Positions 1 to 13,329 of a DNA stretch of 64,000 nt are shown here, one piece after another. The DNA is from Lineus longissimus. Its lineage: Eukaryota > Nemertea > Pilidiophora > Heteronemertea > Lineidae. Location of the stretch: assembly GCF_910592395.1 (NCBI RefSeq), contig NC_088315.1, forward strand, positions 18,273,808 through 18,337,807. The letters are read 5' to 3'. A program made the position numbers and the translations under genes. The notes under the pieces were generated by a model. That model did not search any database. It saw only the letters and a list, made by a program, of their open reading frames with translations, and had not been told where the DNA came from. Each line of letters starts with the position of its first letter. Position 1 is the stretch's first letter.

Positions 1-555
1 AGATATATTCCGAATGTAGAAAAAGAAGAAGCAGAAGAGAGCGAGAAGAAGTGTTTGCTTGTGTCTCAGGTAATAATAACCATGCGGCTCTTACGCATGC
101 AATTCTGCTGAAACCAGGCATTCACATAGTACTTGCATATCGGTCTACACAACGGACCGTTGAGATTTACATAAAGTGCTCATTCACCTAAAAGGATTTT
201 TAAAATTCGAATGAAATTTAAAATTTTTAAAAGAATGTGTAGGCCTGGTGCGTAATCAGGTGAGGGCGCATTTGAATCCGCTTGATACCTGAAACGGCTA
301 GCAAAAACAGAAATGTCGCAACAACATCGATAATAGCCACCGGTGATAGAAAATGTATCGGGTGAAAATCGCTAAATGTGTCGGATGAGTGGCGTTGTTT
401 CACTGACGCAAAATATCAGGCGCGTATCAGCCTCTGTCACAAACATAACGTTCTTTTGCCCCATATCCCGCAGTTAAAAGAACTTCTGGCCTCGTCCGCT
501 ACACGGTTTTTGTCTTCAAACAAAGCCCGCTGGCACCTACGTTGTAGGCCGAAAT

Positions 556-660
556 TACCACTGTTTTACTGTCTTTTCAAAGGGTTATCAGGACAAACCT
601 TGATTACATCGACCTCCATGAAACAGCTTACATGGGAGTCGATTTGGCAAGGGAAAATAA
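556..660 (+). repeat. Dispersed repeat H, copy 1
   Basis: The segment around 580-655 (GTTATCAGGACAAACCTTGA, then an ACATCGACCTCCA motif and GAGTCGATT) is matched by the reverse complement of 26485-26575 with scattered substitutions and a short indel. Two divergent copies in opposite orientation indicate an interspersed element of unknown class. Neither copy has an obvious long frame. Confidence 0.6.
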
Positions 661-2095
661 ATATAATGCGGATACACGTTTAGTAAATGTATCGGCTTGC
701 TTTTAAAGAGTATACGTGCTGTGCCAGAACAGGAATTGACGGCACAGAAAAAGCCTGACGAAAGACAAGTTCATTTTGAGGAGCATGTGGACAGATCCCG
801 TGTGTGCCGAGTGTGCAAAAACACGAACTATCCTTCAACTGACTGCCTGCTGGCCAATACTATACCATCAGTTAACATTAATCCCCTAATCACTCGGCAA
901 TTATCAAAGGCGCCAACATCGTTTTCAATGTTTTCCATTCTGCCGGCCTCGTTTCAGGAGGCTTACTTTCGGTTCATTCTATTGTTGTAGGCATGAAAAG
1001 ACGTTGCCTGGCACGAGGTCGGCCGCATGAAGGAGCCAATTCACGCCTATCTTGAGGACCATTGCATAGTTACAATCTCGCAGGCTGCCAGGGAACCAAC
1101 CACTCATTTTTTCAAGGACCACTACAAAGTTAGTTGTAGTTGGTATTGGAAACACTATCTTAGATCACATGCCGTCCCATGGCTGTCATCAGCAGTGTAT
1201 GACCGGTCATACAATGCTGATGATATTCAAAGCACTCATTTTTGTTCGGGTCGAAAAGTAATTTTAAAGGAATTCCCAAGGTGCGTTACATATTTTGAGT
1301 CAGTTAAAGTAGAGTGTTTGAAAAGTCATCACACTTCCATCTCGAAAATTCCGAGACGAACCAGCCCAATATCATACTAGCAATCCATGCACAAACACGT
1401 GCACAATGCTCCACAAATGCAAATGCAAGGTTGATAAAGGTATTGGTTTACCTTTGCAACACAATACATGTAGAAACAAGGCCCAATTACAGTGTTGGAG
1501 GGATACAATCGAATAAAAATAATAAACGCGGGCCTTACGCCCCTCAAAATGAACTTATCTTTTGTCTGTTTCTTTTGTGTCGTCATTTCCTCTTCAAAAC
1601 CTTTAACCACCGTGAAATGGCACGAAAAAGGAAATTAAAAACAAAAGCATGAGTGAGACGTTTCCGTCCTGTACCGTATGCATTTTTGTGACACTGGGTT
1701 AAGACCTATAAAGACAACAAGGACAAAATTCGTAAACGTCAGTCCTGGGGAAACAACACTCACCTCAGTTTTTCAGTTTCGTTTCTTGACTAAAATCCAA
1801 TATGACAGTTATTCCTACAGCCTAACAAGAATCTGTAGGCAAATCTATAGAAGATTCGCTCACACCTAGAGAGGATTACGTCATTGACACTACCACTATA
1901 TGCCCGGTGTTGTATTCTGGTGAGGTAACACGTTAAGGCTGTTAATATTTGGTTGCTAACGATACGATGTTACATATTTTTGCGGCGTATCACCATAATA
2001 AGGTATGGAGGGTCACACACCGGTGATGAAAGTGCCCGTCCATAGTCTTGTTAAAAATATAGTCCCTTTAGAAAATCTGGATGACGTCATTTTAA

Positions 2096-2123
2096 CCCCC
2101 CCCCCCCACCACCACCACCACCA
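2096..2123. repeat. C tract followed by CAC triplets
   Basis: Twelve consecutive C residues run into about five CAC triplets. It is one of many poly(C)/poly(G) tracts in the window (for example 2383-2400, 4047-4062, 13693-13709, 14248-14260, 30946-30958). Confidence 0.9.
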
Positions 2124-2382
2124 CGCAGGAGACGGGGGTTGATTAAAATTTTAACTTTAATAAATTACATGAGTATTAGTACATGTACATTTTCTGAAGA
2201 AAAAAAATTCATGTTGAAAAAAATAATCATTACGATGTCGTCCTTTCCCAGCCAACGTACAATATTGTGACCATGCAGGAGGCTAAATCTCATAACGTTA
2301 CAGCGCCCCATGCACACGGGGTTATAAAACCCGCGGCACTGTAATGGAGTATCCTGAGGTAATCAGGTGTTAATGTCGGCTT

Positions 2383-2400
2383 CCCCCCCCCCCCCCCCCC
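2383..2400. repeat. Poly(C) tract, 18 bases
   Basis: An uninterrupted run of 18 C. The minus strand reads poly(G), giving Gly-rich spurious frames. No gene context is visible. Confidence 0.9.
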
Positions 2401-4046
2401 AACAGGCGCGGATCCGGGATTACAAGAAGGAGGGTGCAACCTTTGTGAAAATGAACAGCATTTGCTGGCGATGTCCCCACACTGCCAAAAGTGCTTCGAT
2501 GCGTTTTCCTGCCTTCTGGGAATGCGTTAACCATGTATATCCTAGTTGCAAAAATATAGTTTTTTACGGAAAACTTTCTTACTGTCGCCAAAATTTTATT
2601 TGACTACACTGGATTAAAACATTTTGGAATCAGTCCTGACTGGTTTATTGAAAAAATCAAGCCAGTTTTAGCTGACCCATAAAGGGAGACTAAAGGCAAC
2701 AGCCCAGATAGGCAGGTAAAGGCAAGATCAAGTTACGCGAAATAGGGTCGCTCCTATACATGCCATGACCAGCCGCTACAAAGATGGAACATGGGGTGGA
2801 TTTCGGTTGAGGCTGAACTAACAATTCCAGTTGTTTATTGTAGCAACTGGTATGCCATGTTAGTCCAGGATGCTCCCCTATCACCTCACACCAACCCCGT
2901 CCCCCTTGGATCCCGTTTTTTCCCGCCATTGTCATTTTAAAACGAAGAAGGTCCCTCATTTTGTCATCCCTGTTGCTGTTAGGATAGGATAGTTCGATAT
3001 TTATAGATAGACGATTGTACTGTTTAACCCCCTATCCCTTTAAGTGATCAATGGTCATCTGCATGTAGGATACAACAATAGATTTCGTATAGTATTGCTC
3101 GTTGTCAAGGTTACCATTACAGTTCTTAACTTTTACGCGGGAGAAAATAATAGCCGGGTATGCAGGATTCTAACTGTCACAACGCATAGCATTCTGTGCC
3201 AGGGAGTGTTTTCAAAAACAGATTTAGGGCCTTATTCCACTATAGCTGAAAACCGTCGTTGGTATGCCGCTTTCACAGGCCTTCAAACTATCGTCGAAAT
3301 GAATCCAACCCTGCATTATGAAAACCCATCCTGAATTATCAGACCATTTCACTCGATATATGCTTTATATTCCCTCAGAAGCATGCGTTAGGAGGAGTCG
3401 TGATGTAGGCCCTGTTTCCAAGACGATGATGAAAATCACGCGCTTTAGAATTTAATTACACTAACACAGCGGGAAACCATCGCAGTTTTGCCGCTTTCAA
3501 AGCTTTCTGACAAAGTGCTGAGTAAATAACTTGTACCAGAGTTAACCAAATGTCTGTAAAAACCGCCGTTTTCCGCTGTAGTGAAACTAGGCTTCAGACC
3601 CATTTCAGATTTTGTACACCTGAAGATATAACGGGTTACTCTGTAGTGTAATTCTCTCTAACATACTAAAATATAATCGAATTCCAATTACTTTATCAAA
3701 TTTTATAGTCAATTATTCAACTCTTTAGTCAAACATGACGAAAAATGGCTACCGGTTTACTCATGTCTACATACACCCTACCAAGTATAGGAAATAGGAA
3801 ACAAATCAAAACCGGATCTAAAACATGTTAGACACATGGACAGTCATTTGAAGATTTTTGGTGAGAGAAGGCGGTTTTTCCCCAAATGTGAGAATTGTCT
3901 TCAAAATTACCAGTGCCTGTGCTGCCATCTACCAGTATCAAAATAACTGACACCTACAAAATAGGCGTAACTGTATGGGCGCAAGAATAACGAACTTCTA
4001 ATATAGGCGCCGTAAACACATCAACGGCATTCCTGAAATATAACAT

Positions 4047-4062
4047 GGGGGGGGGGGGGGGG
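4047..4062. repeat. Poly(G) tract, 16 bases
   Basis: An uninterrupted run of 16 G in AT-rich spacer. Confidence 0.9.
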
Positions 4063-4959
4063 ATATTTGAACCTACAAAGAACCTTATTTTACTGTAACG
4101 CGATCTCACTAACGGGTGGCAACTGATTGGCAAACGAGATACATCCTGAGAGAGAAATTGGGAGAGAATTTATAGTGGATGAGAAAAACATTAGGGAGTT
4201 TTCGTGGATCCGAAAACGCCAACGTGAACGTCTGTCCCATTGTTCGACATCGTGATCAGGAGATAGGCATAAGCATTTCGGGGGCTTTACGAAAACTTCC
4301 TTTTCACTCTTAACGTAAACACATACCATCAGTACTATTTCTAGTAGAATAAAAACTATGATCTCAAATGTGAAATGGACAAATGAGTCATAGAAAATTT
4401 GACGTCTCAGTACCTTTACAAGCAATACTTACCAGCTTGTTTCCCCTCTGAGACTAGTTTGAACTCTCTCCTACCGATATTCCTAGAGAGATGCGTGTGG
4501 CTTCTTGTCGATATCCAGACGAAAACTGTCGAAGACTGGTGATCTATTTAAACCCCAACTTTAGTAGTAATCGATGTCAGTCAGACAGTCACCACATTAC
4601 TGCACTTAAAGGGGTGAGCGGTTCGTATTTACTGGTGGTCAAGGAAATTGAAAATGCAGTAATACACAATACCATAGGGTAGTTATTGTCATGCGAATTT
4701 GATACTCGGTAATAGTATTTGTATATCTGTCTACAAAACGGTATTGTCGAATTTTTAATCAATATATCCAATACGTATTATTTGCACCATTTGCAATTTC
4801 AAATTCAGTAACAAATTTCAAATATTTAGCGAACAGCTTCGTCCTTTAAAGACGATATATTGCAATGTATGATAAACGACGCGTTTTGGACTGCTGTTTT
4901 GCCGACCCGAATAGTCACGATCACCGTTAAATATATTACTGGAATGTACTATATTTTGC

Positions 4960-5260
4960 ACGTAGTTCGTTTTAACACTCGAATAATTCCTATTTACAAT
5001 GGTTTGACTTATGGAAAAATTCTTGCATGATACTGCGTTAGTTCGCTGCAACACTCGAACAATTCTTGAATACCATGCCCTGTAGTTCGCTGCAACACTC
5101 CAACAATTCTTGAATACCATGCCCTGTAGTTCGTTGTATTACTCAAAATTTTATTGCATCGTTAGTTCGTTGTAATTCTCAAATATCACTTACTTTGGTT
5201 TGACATAGGGTTCGTTTTTAAATACTGTATAGATTATACTTACTACGCTTTTCCTATACC
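4960..5260. repeat. Degenerate tandem repeat (TAGTTCG...ACACTCGAA)
   Basis: Two nearly identical units of about 52 bp lie at 5040-5142 (each with GTTCGCTGCAACACTC and AATTCTTGAATACCATGCCC). They are flanked on both sides by more diverged units that keep only TAGTTCG and ACTCGAA. This looks like an old, decaying tandem array. Confidence 0.7.
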
Positions 5261-6814
5261 GTGGTCTCGTTATTCACTCGAAGTATCCCCTCGCACTCAT
5301 GTATTTAGTTGACTTCCTCTATTTATAGTCTATTTCCTTTCAAGACATTGTCTTATGCATGTACACACAATACATGTTCGTTACATGTACATCACTCGAA
5401 TAATCCTTTGTTTTCTCAGGTAATGAGGAAGTTTGGCAAGATGGTATCTTAACGAGACATATATTTTGTCTTAGATTTCGTTTATCAGTCGAAGTACGTA
5501 GTTACGGTGTTAAGTGTCGTTGTCTTCATAGTCTGGGACGATATCATATTGGAGTATCAGACCTTCGAGCTAATGATAAATAGCTTCAGGATTTTATGAC
5601 GATTCCTCCTATCTGTTCCAAAGCTACAGGCTTTACGTGGACATGTCATTCAGAGGCAGAGACACAGGGAAATAAGTGCATACGTACTCTTTGATTTATG
5701 GGCATGCTAATTCTTCGAGAACGACGCCTGTAGCTTGCTTTCCTTGTATTGGAAGAAAGTCAAATCAATTTCCTCGACAACTCTTGATGAAACCCAACAC
5801 AGTGTAAACGTCAGACTTGGTTGCTATCTCAATCTGGTGCACTGTATTATTGACTTCCCAAGCGACCCTAGCGGGCTCTCGTACTGTCATCACTTGATAA
5901 ATAGGACCAGTCTGGTGGAAACAAACCCTAAAATCATCCGTGTTCGCTCCAGTAATTTCCCTTCGAAAGAGTTTATCAAATCGGTAGCCGCCGAACTACA
6001 CACTAGTAGCAATTAAAACTGATTTTTCCCACTTCTGACAGTGTTAACAAAAATTATCCAAGCTTTCGTATGTTTTCTTAGAAAGACGTAAGAAGAATTT
6101 CACTTAATTGAATAATGGATGGCATTTTCTTTGTTCGAATAATTGTTTCGCGGAAGAAATTCCCCCGACTGCTTTCCTTGTTTAGCATTAATGCTTTCCT
6201 TGTTTAGAATTCTCCTCCTGAAGTCTTTAACAATCCTATCGACAAGACCTACGAGTAGTATTATCACGATCAGTCTACCTCCGTCACATCAAGTTTGGTA
6301 TCCTAACGCGAATATCCTTTCCGTAACCTTTGCCCGACAAACACTGTGTCCCCCTCAGTAGCTGCCTCCGTTGGAGAGATATGACATCGTAACAGACGGT
6401 CAGTAGCGCTTTGCCTAAACGTGGTATTCAAATGCCCGAAGCCTTCCAACTGCTCATGATAACATCGCACAGCAACACGGCGCATCTTTGCTTTCCTGCT
6501 TGAGCAGAAGACCCTAGTATTTCCACCTAGCGATGACGTGGGCGTTCCATCTCGGCGATCAATGCTATGCCTCCCAGCAACTGCACGCATTATTTATGTC
6601 TTCCAACAGCGCACTATATCACTTTTTACCCTGAGTAATCTCCGTGTCATGTTTATTTCGAAACATGCGAACGAGAACTAGTATGTCAACTCAATTCATC
6701 AAAGGGTTTACCAGATATCTCGTGACAATTGTATTATTTTCAAACCAAAATCGAGACGACGTGAAATTTCTGTGATGTATATGGAGAGTTGCCGCAACAT
6801 AACATCGTACTTTT

Positions 6815-6860
6815 TTAAATTTCAATTTCAATTTCAATTTTCATTTTCAATTTCAAAGCT
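6815..6860. repeat. AATTTC simple repeat
   Basis: About six to seven copies of a six-base AATTTC/AATTTT motif. Confidence 0.85.
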
Positions 6861-9295
6861 TTATTGAGCATCAACAATATGAAATGATACAAAGAATAAC
6901 AACGAGAATGATAGTAAAATAAAACACAGTCAATTGTACATGTATTTAAAAACGAGGTCACGAGTCGGGGACGGTGTCTTATCAAACATTTTATTCTCAT
7001 GGATAATTTACGCATTGCGCCGACATCTACACTCTTAGAAGTAAGGTCACGCTCAACAGTTTTCCCGAAAGTGCGTGACGTCAGGATGTTCGGTCAATGA
7101 GGAACCTGCACAACAAAACCTGCCAAAAGGGGGCCCTGCAGGCAAGTTGACCATGGTTGTAATGAGAAAGCCATTTCTCGGGTCAATGATTATTCATTAT
7201 TTCATCCCTTAATTACTCTACATGGGGAAATAGCACCAAAAATGTTGTTTTATTGGTCCTTAATTTTATTCGATGAGTTTTAGGGAGAAAATCAACAAAG
7301 CTTAATTTTGATGGAAAATGCACTGGTGTACTGGTGCTGCCATCTGGATTTTTAGTTCTGCAGGGTCCTCATTGCGAATGACACCCATTTCAAAATGCGT
7401 TTTGAAGGCGCTTTTCAAAGAATGACCAATTGGCGCTGTACACCACTGGAAAGACCGTGATCTCCTCTTTCTACACGAACTCATCATATTTATTTGATGA
7501 ATACAAGTCAGTAATTAGCGCAGGATGGCTCCGAGCACTTGAGGTGACCCCAAACTAAATACATGTACTTCAAACCAGACGCCCAAATGACTAAAAACCG
7601 CGATTTTTAAAAATTGTCTTCTAGGTAATTCCTAAAATACCGGTTTTCACGTGAAGTACCATAGCCAATGCTCGAGCAAAATGCGAGAAAAAAATATAGT
7701 TTTGTCAGCTCTTTTTCGAAATATTTTGATTTTTGTCCAAAACAGGAAAAACACACAAAACTGGACAATTTTTTTAAAGGAACTACGGTAAGGGGTTGCA
7801 TGTCGGATGAATCCACGGAAACTCTATAAAGCCGTCTAAGGTTCTTCACTGAGCTTCTGCAATAAACGCATTAAAGGTTTCTCAAAGCTGAAAAATGCCA
7901 GCATTGGGCTGAATATCCAAAATGTGCAACATTTTACATAGAGTAGATTTGCGTAGAAAATGTGCGATAGTTCGCTAATTCTAAGCGCTGCCCAACTCTA
8001 TGACAACACAGGACAGGCAGCGGGAATAGGGAAGTTGTTATTGATATCAACAAGGACATAAGTAATGGCCAGAGTCCTCTATTAAAACATGTGTACATTA
8101 CGTGTACATTGTTGTGCATAGGTGTTGGTAAAAAAAGTACTCATTGGACCAATCAATCTGCACAAAATTTTATATGTGTCAAGAAGAACCCTTTGCCAAT
8201 AGCATAATAAAGTTTTAAAAAATTCCAATTACCGATTGCCTGAGAAAAAAAGATTTCCGTACACCATATCCATCAAAACGTCACTGGCGCATTGATATGG
8301 CCCTGTCAAAGTACAAGTTCTAAACTAACCAGTGAGACCACATTTTCTTAAATATATTATCAAAAAGCATATTTCTGTGATGGCCTGACTCTGTAGATTA
8401 AGAATCAACCACAGATTGAGAATTAATTCCACTTTGGTCCATCCAAGCTCTATGTGACTGTGCCACAATTCCGTTCGTGGATGAATACAGGTCTCTGCCC
8501 TAATGTGCTCTTTTTTGGCGCAAATTTTTTTTTTGAAATGACTGAGTGCAGTCAAAAGGCGCGTGTGGAGGGCGGAATGATAGTTCTTTCGGGCATCCTT
8601 GCCTAACTAGTTATGAGTCAAAAAGCACCATGTATCCGAATCTTGAACCCAGCCTCACACATCCAAAACAGCATATACATGTAGAACCTTTCAAAATAGC
8701 GCCCTAAAAGCAACATGATACAGATCAGTTAAACTCACTCCTTAATGTGAGATTGCTTCAAGCAAGTTGATACCTTAAGTTATAAAAAGGAGCAACGCGT
8801 TGTCCTATGGAAGGGATTAGAGATTAGCATAGAGAGGCTCATATGAAAATGGAACATTCTTTATCGAGTGAAGAATAAGCTTCATCAAGCCTATTGGAAT
8901 GAAGCATTCGCATGACTAAGGCTGGATTTAGTGTTTGACATATGGAACTCTAAATGTCATGAGGTAGAATTCCTGTGCTATCTGTTTGTATAGCAGTTCA
9001 TTGCTCACGTTAAAGGTTAGACATCAGACAACTGTCAACCCACTTATTTTGCTGCATAATTTCTGTTTGCCTGAGGAAATATTCCTTCGCAGGACTTCTT
9101 CAGTAGATTCAGTTTCTTCGCAGAATTTTCACGAGAATGCACGCAAGCCTTTAGTACAAGGATGCACTATTTTCCGATTTTTCATTACACTCTTAGAAAT
9201 AAAGGGTTTTGAGCTTTCAAAAACCTTAAAGGGACAACTTGGGCGTGTGATTTACCTGGCCAGGAGAATAATGTGTCAACTTGACACCATGCGCC

Positions 9296-9680
9296 AAGGA
9301 GCCTCGTGGCCTAGTGGTTTACACTGCTGGCCACCACGAAATAGGGCCCGGGTTCGGGTTCGAACCCGGGAGAACCCATGATCATATGTCTGGATGAACC
9401 GGCGTGGCTTTCAAGGAACTAAAATTCCTGGTTCATCACAGTCCTTCGAATGAGACTCAAAACCGAGGTTCCTTGTACCTGGTGTCTATGCCAGGGCAAG
9501 CTAAGACCCCACCAAGTGAGAAACATGAGTAGCTTGCGTGGACTCTATCTCTCTCGCCAAAGTCGGACCACTAGGCCAATAAACCCAATTGGTGCCTAAC
9601 CGTAGTGGCACGCAGGATACGCTCATCCTGCCTTGGAGAATGACCTCTCCAAGTGCGGAGCGAACGCTGAAGAAGAAGAA
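9296..9680 (+). mobile_element. tRNA-derived SINE, full length with TSD
   Basis: The head carries a tRNA-like A box (GTGGCCTAGTGGTTTACACT, about 9308) and a B box (GGTTCGAACCC, about 9357), as expected for an internal RNA polymerase III promoter. A unique body follows and ends in a (GAA)n tail at about 9668-9680. The 13-mer GACACCATGCGCC occurs directly before the element (9283-9295) and directly after it (9681-9693), a perfect target-site duplication that fixes both boundaries. Body sequence around 9390-9440 (AGGAACTAAAATTCCTGG) recurs in inverted orientation at about 50035-50105, so this is a family. Retroposition by a partner LINE is inferred from general SINE biology. Confidence 0.88.
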
Positions 9681-9983
9681 GACACCATGCGCCGCCACTT
9701 GCAGTAGTACACTGATGCCGTACTCTGATTTTCATCAGTGTTGGAAGGCAGTTTTCGGCAAGGCTTTAGGTAGAGTCCGGACGCAAAAGAGAAAAGCGGT
9801 ACCTTTTGTACTACAGAATTTCAAATCACTTAATGACCTTGACCCCGAAGTTTGTTTTTACCAAATTTTTACAGGATGTAACAGAGATCAATTGAATCAG
9901 CACTGTAGGCGGCAAACGCTCGGTTACGCATGCGCATTACGACTTGGTTATCTTGGGATTTTCCTCGAAGTCAGACATAGGGA

Positions 9984-10129
9984 ATCGATACCGTATACTG
10001 GAGGTAATGGTTGTCTCACCAAAACCGCGAGGGGGAGCTAAAATGTGCGTAAACCGTGGCGGAGCCAACATGATTTTAGCTTCACCCGAGCAGTTTTGGT
10101 GAGACAATCAATACTGACAGTGAGGTATC
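9984..10129. mobile_element. MITE-like palindromic element, family C
   Basis: The two halves are inverted copies: GGTTGTCTCACCAAAACCGC near the left end, CAGTTTTGGTGAGACAATCA near the right, with GGAGCTAAAAT and ATTTTAGCTTCACCC inside. Related copies lie at about 36053-36182 and 61370-61524, sharing GAGCTAAAAT and the TGACCAAAACC / GGTCTACA core. It has no coding capacity. The non-autonomous DNA-transposon label is inferred from the palindromic structure and copy number. Confidence 0.65.
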
Positions 10130-12699
10130 TATTTCTATCCTAAAACATCTCAAATTAAAGAACGAATAATGTGGTTTTGAATGCTGTACTCTGAAACCAA
10201 AGAGCAGACTCCCACAAAGAGCAGACTCCCACCCCTGAAATTGGCATGCACTTCGTTTTGAAAGAGTTCAAATTGCGTAAGTATTTCAGGTTCTAAAGTC
10301 CAAATGGTGCCCGTGGCCAACCCTAGTTTAAGAACAGCCGGAACATCGCACTTTGGGAAGGAACATAACCGCTCTATTTTCCATTGACCCTAACTTATCA
10401 TCACCGCCCAAGTAACGAACTATCCTTGGGGGAAAGGCGTGTCACACCTTGGGTCTCGTCTCACGTTGCTAACTTTCACAATAAATCTACGCAAGTGATA
10501 ATGAATGAAAAACGAAATTGGAAGACAATAACATCGCATGAATGAAGCAAATCGTTGAAAAAACACCCCCACGCAGCTCATCTGACACACGTTGATCGAT
10601 ACCTTCGTTCGTTAGTGACGTCACAAGGTAAGAGAAAAAGAGAAAGGCGACAGCCAATAATAATCGATGTTCTCCGTTTTTGCTAAAGAGCTCCCAGGCA
10701 CAATAATACTTTAGTTCATGAATGGAGGACAACGACACTCACTTTGAATTACGTCATGAAACGGAACCAGAATGACGTCAAGCGTTTCGTTCAGTGACAA
10801 TTGGGTGTGCTTTGGCTCATAAATCTGATCTACTCAGATTAACATTTTCTCTTGAGTCGATTTGCGTGTGTATTAAAATTCGCATAAATAATAACTGCAC
10901 TCTACGGCAGTGTGTATTACTGCATTTCCATTTTCCCGGACCACTAGTAATAACGAATGGCGTATCCCTTTAAAGGGGTATACGGTGTTTGCATTTAATA
11001 GTGGGTGAAAAAATGGCTAAGGTCCTTCGCTTTAACTCCTGTATTGAATGATAATGAGCTCTTCGAAAACTACAAATATTAATGAGTTCGGCTCTCCATT
11101 CAGGACAAGAAAAAGTCGCTGTTTGGTAAGCCGGGCTTGCCAAATAGTCACTTCCTATATATTTTTGCTATCATGCATAGGACAATACTGAACTTCCAGC
11201 GGTATTGCCTCCGTAGCCACTCGAAGCTTTTGAATTCAAGATGGCCTATAGGACAAACCGATTATGGTTTTTTCATCTATATTTGATGCAAATCAAGCTT
11301 GAAGAACCTTATTACCAGAGTCTTTCAAATAAATATGTCTGAAGGACTCTATTACCAAATGAACACAACGATATACATGTACATTGTATCTTTGAAAATC
11401 TCCAACCAGACAGTTTTTCCTACTTTTTTGAAGAATTTCTCACCGTTCCAAAACAGGCTTGACAAAACTGGAAGGCCTGCCTCATTCTCGGCAATCTGGG
11501 AGCGCCTGCCTGCTCAAGCTGAGTAGAAGGTATTTGGTAAGGGTGAAAGAGAGCACTTATGTACAGGTGGTTTGAGTAGAGACGCTATTTTTGCACCCGC
11601 TTACTGTATGCATATGTATACATGTATACTAATACCTATACTATACGACATTGGGTGAGGCCAAGCGTTTGAGTCATGTAAATAGTAATAGTTATGGTAT
11701 AGTTAACTTTTACTATTACTACAAGATTTGTCCACCTCTCAAAAAGTAAAGTAAACCAGAATTTAACTACAAGTAAACTCAACTTTTACGCACTTTGGTG
11801 AAGTAAAAGAAAAGTTTACCCTTAGTAAACCTGAGCTTTTTGAGTTTCCTGCATATCTTAGTACAGGAAAATGTACAGGGTCTACTTTTATCTCTAAGCT
11901 GTAAACTACTAGTTAACTTGGTTGGCGGACAAATGTTTTAGTAAAAGTAAAACAGATCAAATTCAGCCATGTTTTTTTTATGCCAATGCTTCAAGCGGAA
12001 CCAGTTAGTGTGCCCATTCTTTTTTCGCCACCAGAAAAGCCAGCCTCTCATAAACCATAGTCTGCAGGAGGCGCATAATTGCTTCCTCTGTCCGTTTGAA
12101 TCGCTTTGCTATGTGCGCCATCTTTGAATGCACTGCATGCAGAAAGCCACATGTACATTCGGCATACCAGGTATCGGTGGGGATTCCCCAGAGTTTACCA
12201 CGCGTTGAAAGACTCTGATTACAGCAGGGGCGGTATAAGGAGGAACTTTATTACCGGTGTAAAAGAGGTGCAAGTCCCCCCGGAATCTAACTCCGGTCCT
12301 TTTGTTAAAGTGAGTAGAGTCGCCGAGTTCCTTTGTTGAAAATTATGTAGCTAACCCTAACCAAACACATTCGTCGACAATACACAGCTATTGTATGGGG
12401 GTCCTGCATTCCTAGTACGTCTATTCCTTTTACACCGGTGATGGTGACAGTAAAGCAATAATTCACGCGCCAAAATCGAACCCATGTCAATTCGATTCAC
12501 ATGCTTTAACAAATTTTTGATTTGAGCGAGAACTTTTTTGAACCATTAAGGACAGTAAGATGCCACTCGCAAAAAACTTGTACTGGTTTGCATCATTAAA
12601 ACCCTAATCGTAGCTCGGCTCCTGCTGTATTGAAGTTCTTGCGTCTCCATAGAACCATTATCCGACAATATGTAACACAATAGGACACTCTTTCCATGG
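10130..12699. other. Intergenic spacer, nothing supported
   Basis: No gene or clear element was found. The stretch 11690-11950 is rich in GTAAA/TTTAC words but shows no clean period. Confidence 0.5.
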
Positions 12700-13142
12700 C
12701 AGGGCCGTATTTAACTTTTTTGTCCAGGGGGGGCAGTGGGATAGATCGCCGAAGGCGATCTGCATGCGCCGCAGGCGCATCCGAAAGGGGGGGTCTGGGG
12801 GCTCTCCCCCAGAAAAATTTGAAAATAAAAGGTCTGAAATGGCATTTTCCTGGCATTTGGAAGTGTGAATCAATAGTATTTTTACTCTAAAAATGGACCA
12901 CTTGGCACTTTTATGAAGACTAGGGTCAGGGCACTGGACTGGTCAGATTATAAGGGTTGCACCTGAGTTGATAACATCTGCTATCCATATGCTGCTATCA
13001 TGCTGGTAAAGCTATGGCTAAGATTAGTTTGTCTTTTTATTACTGTCTGAAAATTTTTTTTCAACATTAATTGCACAGGGGGGGGCAGCTGCCCCCCCTG
13101 CCCCCCCTGCCCCCCCTGCCCCCCCCTCTAAATACGGCCCTG
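12700..13142. mobile_element. Non-autonomous DNA transposon with CAGGGCCGTATTTA ends
   Basis: The element begins CAGGGCCGTATTTA and ends TAAATACGGCCCTG, a perfect 14-bp terminal inverted repeat. CATGG flanks it on both sides (12695-12699 and 13143-13147), a possible 5-bp target duplication. Inside are short perfect hairpins (GATCGCCGAAGGCGATC, about 12742; GATGCGCC...GGCGCATC nearby) and a CCCCCCTG array against the right end (about 13090-13127). There is no transposase frame. CAGGG termini suggest hAT-like ancestry, but a 5-bp duplication is not the usual 8 bp, so the superfamily is open. Confidence 0.75.
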
Positions 13143-13329
13143 CATGGGGGCAATAAAACTGTTACGCGTGTACAACACGAGGCAGTTTTCTTTTCCCCTC
13201 CATGGAAAGTGTATGAAAACGTATGAAGTAGGCCTACTGCAAGGAACATCCTGATGTCCCTCATGACAAAGGAATACATTGTCTCCAACAATCGTATGGT
13301 TTCTTTGAAAATATCATAACGCCATTAGT

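Larger units (their letters stand above)
1..9283. other. Gene-poor flank, no coding region recognised
   Basis: I found no open frame longer than about 130 residues and none with a recognisable domain. The stretch is AT-moderate spacer with homopolymer tracts, short simple repeats and one dispersed repeat listed separately. A minus-strand frame at 4090-4425 has a hydrophobic run and a donor-like sequence just upstream (4427-4433), but no family resemblance, so I do not call it a gene. Confidence 0.5.

Noticed and set aside
4090-4425. 111-residue minus-strand frame with a hydrophobic segment
   Set aside because: Starts with TTG, no family resemblance, surrounding sequence is spacer; a donor-like site nearby is not enough.
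9308-9368. tRNA gene
   Set aside because: The A and B boxes are present, but no acceptor stem pairs and the sequence continues into a SINE body with a target-site duplication.
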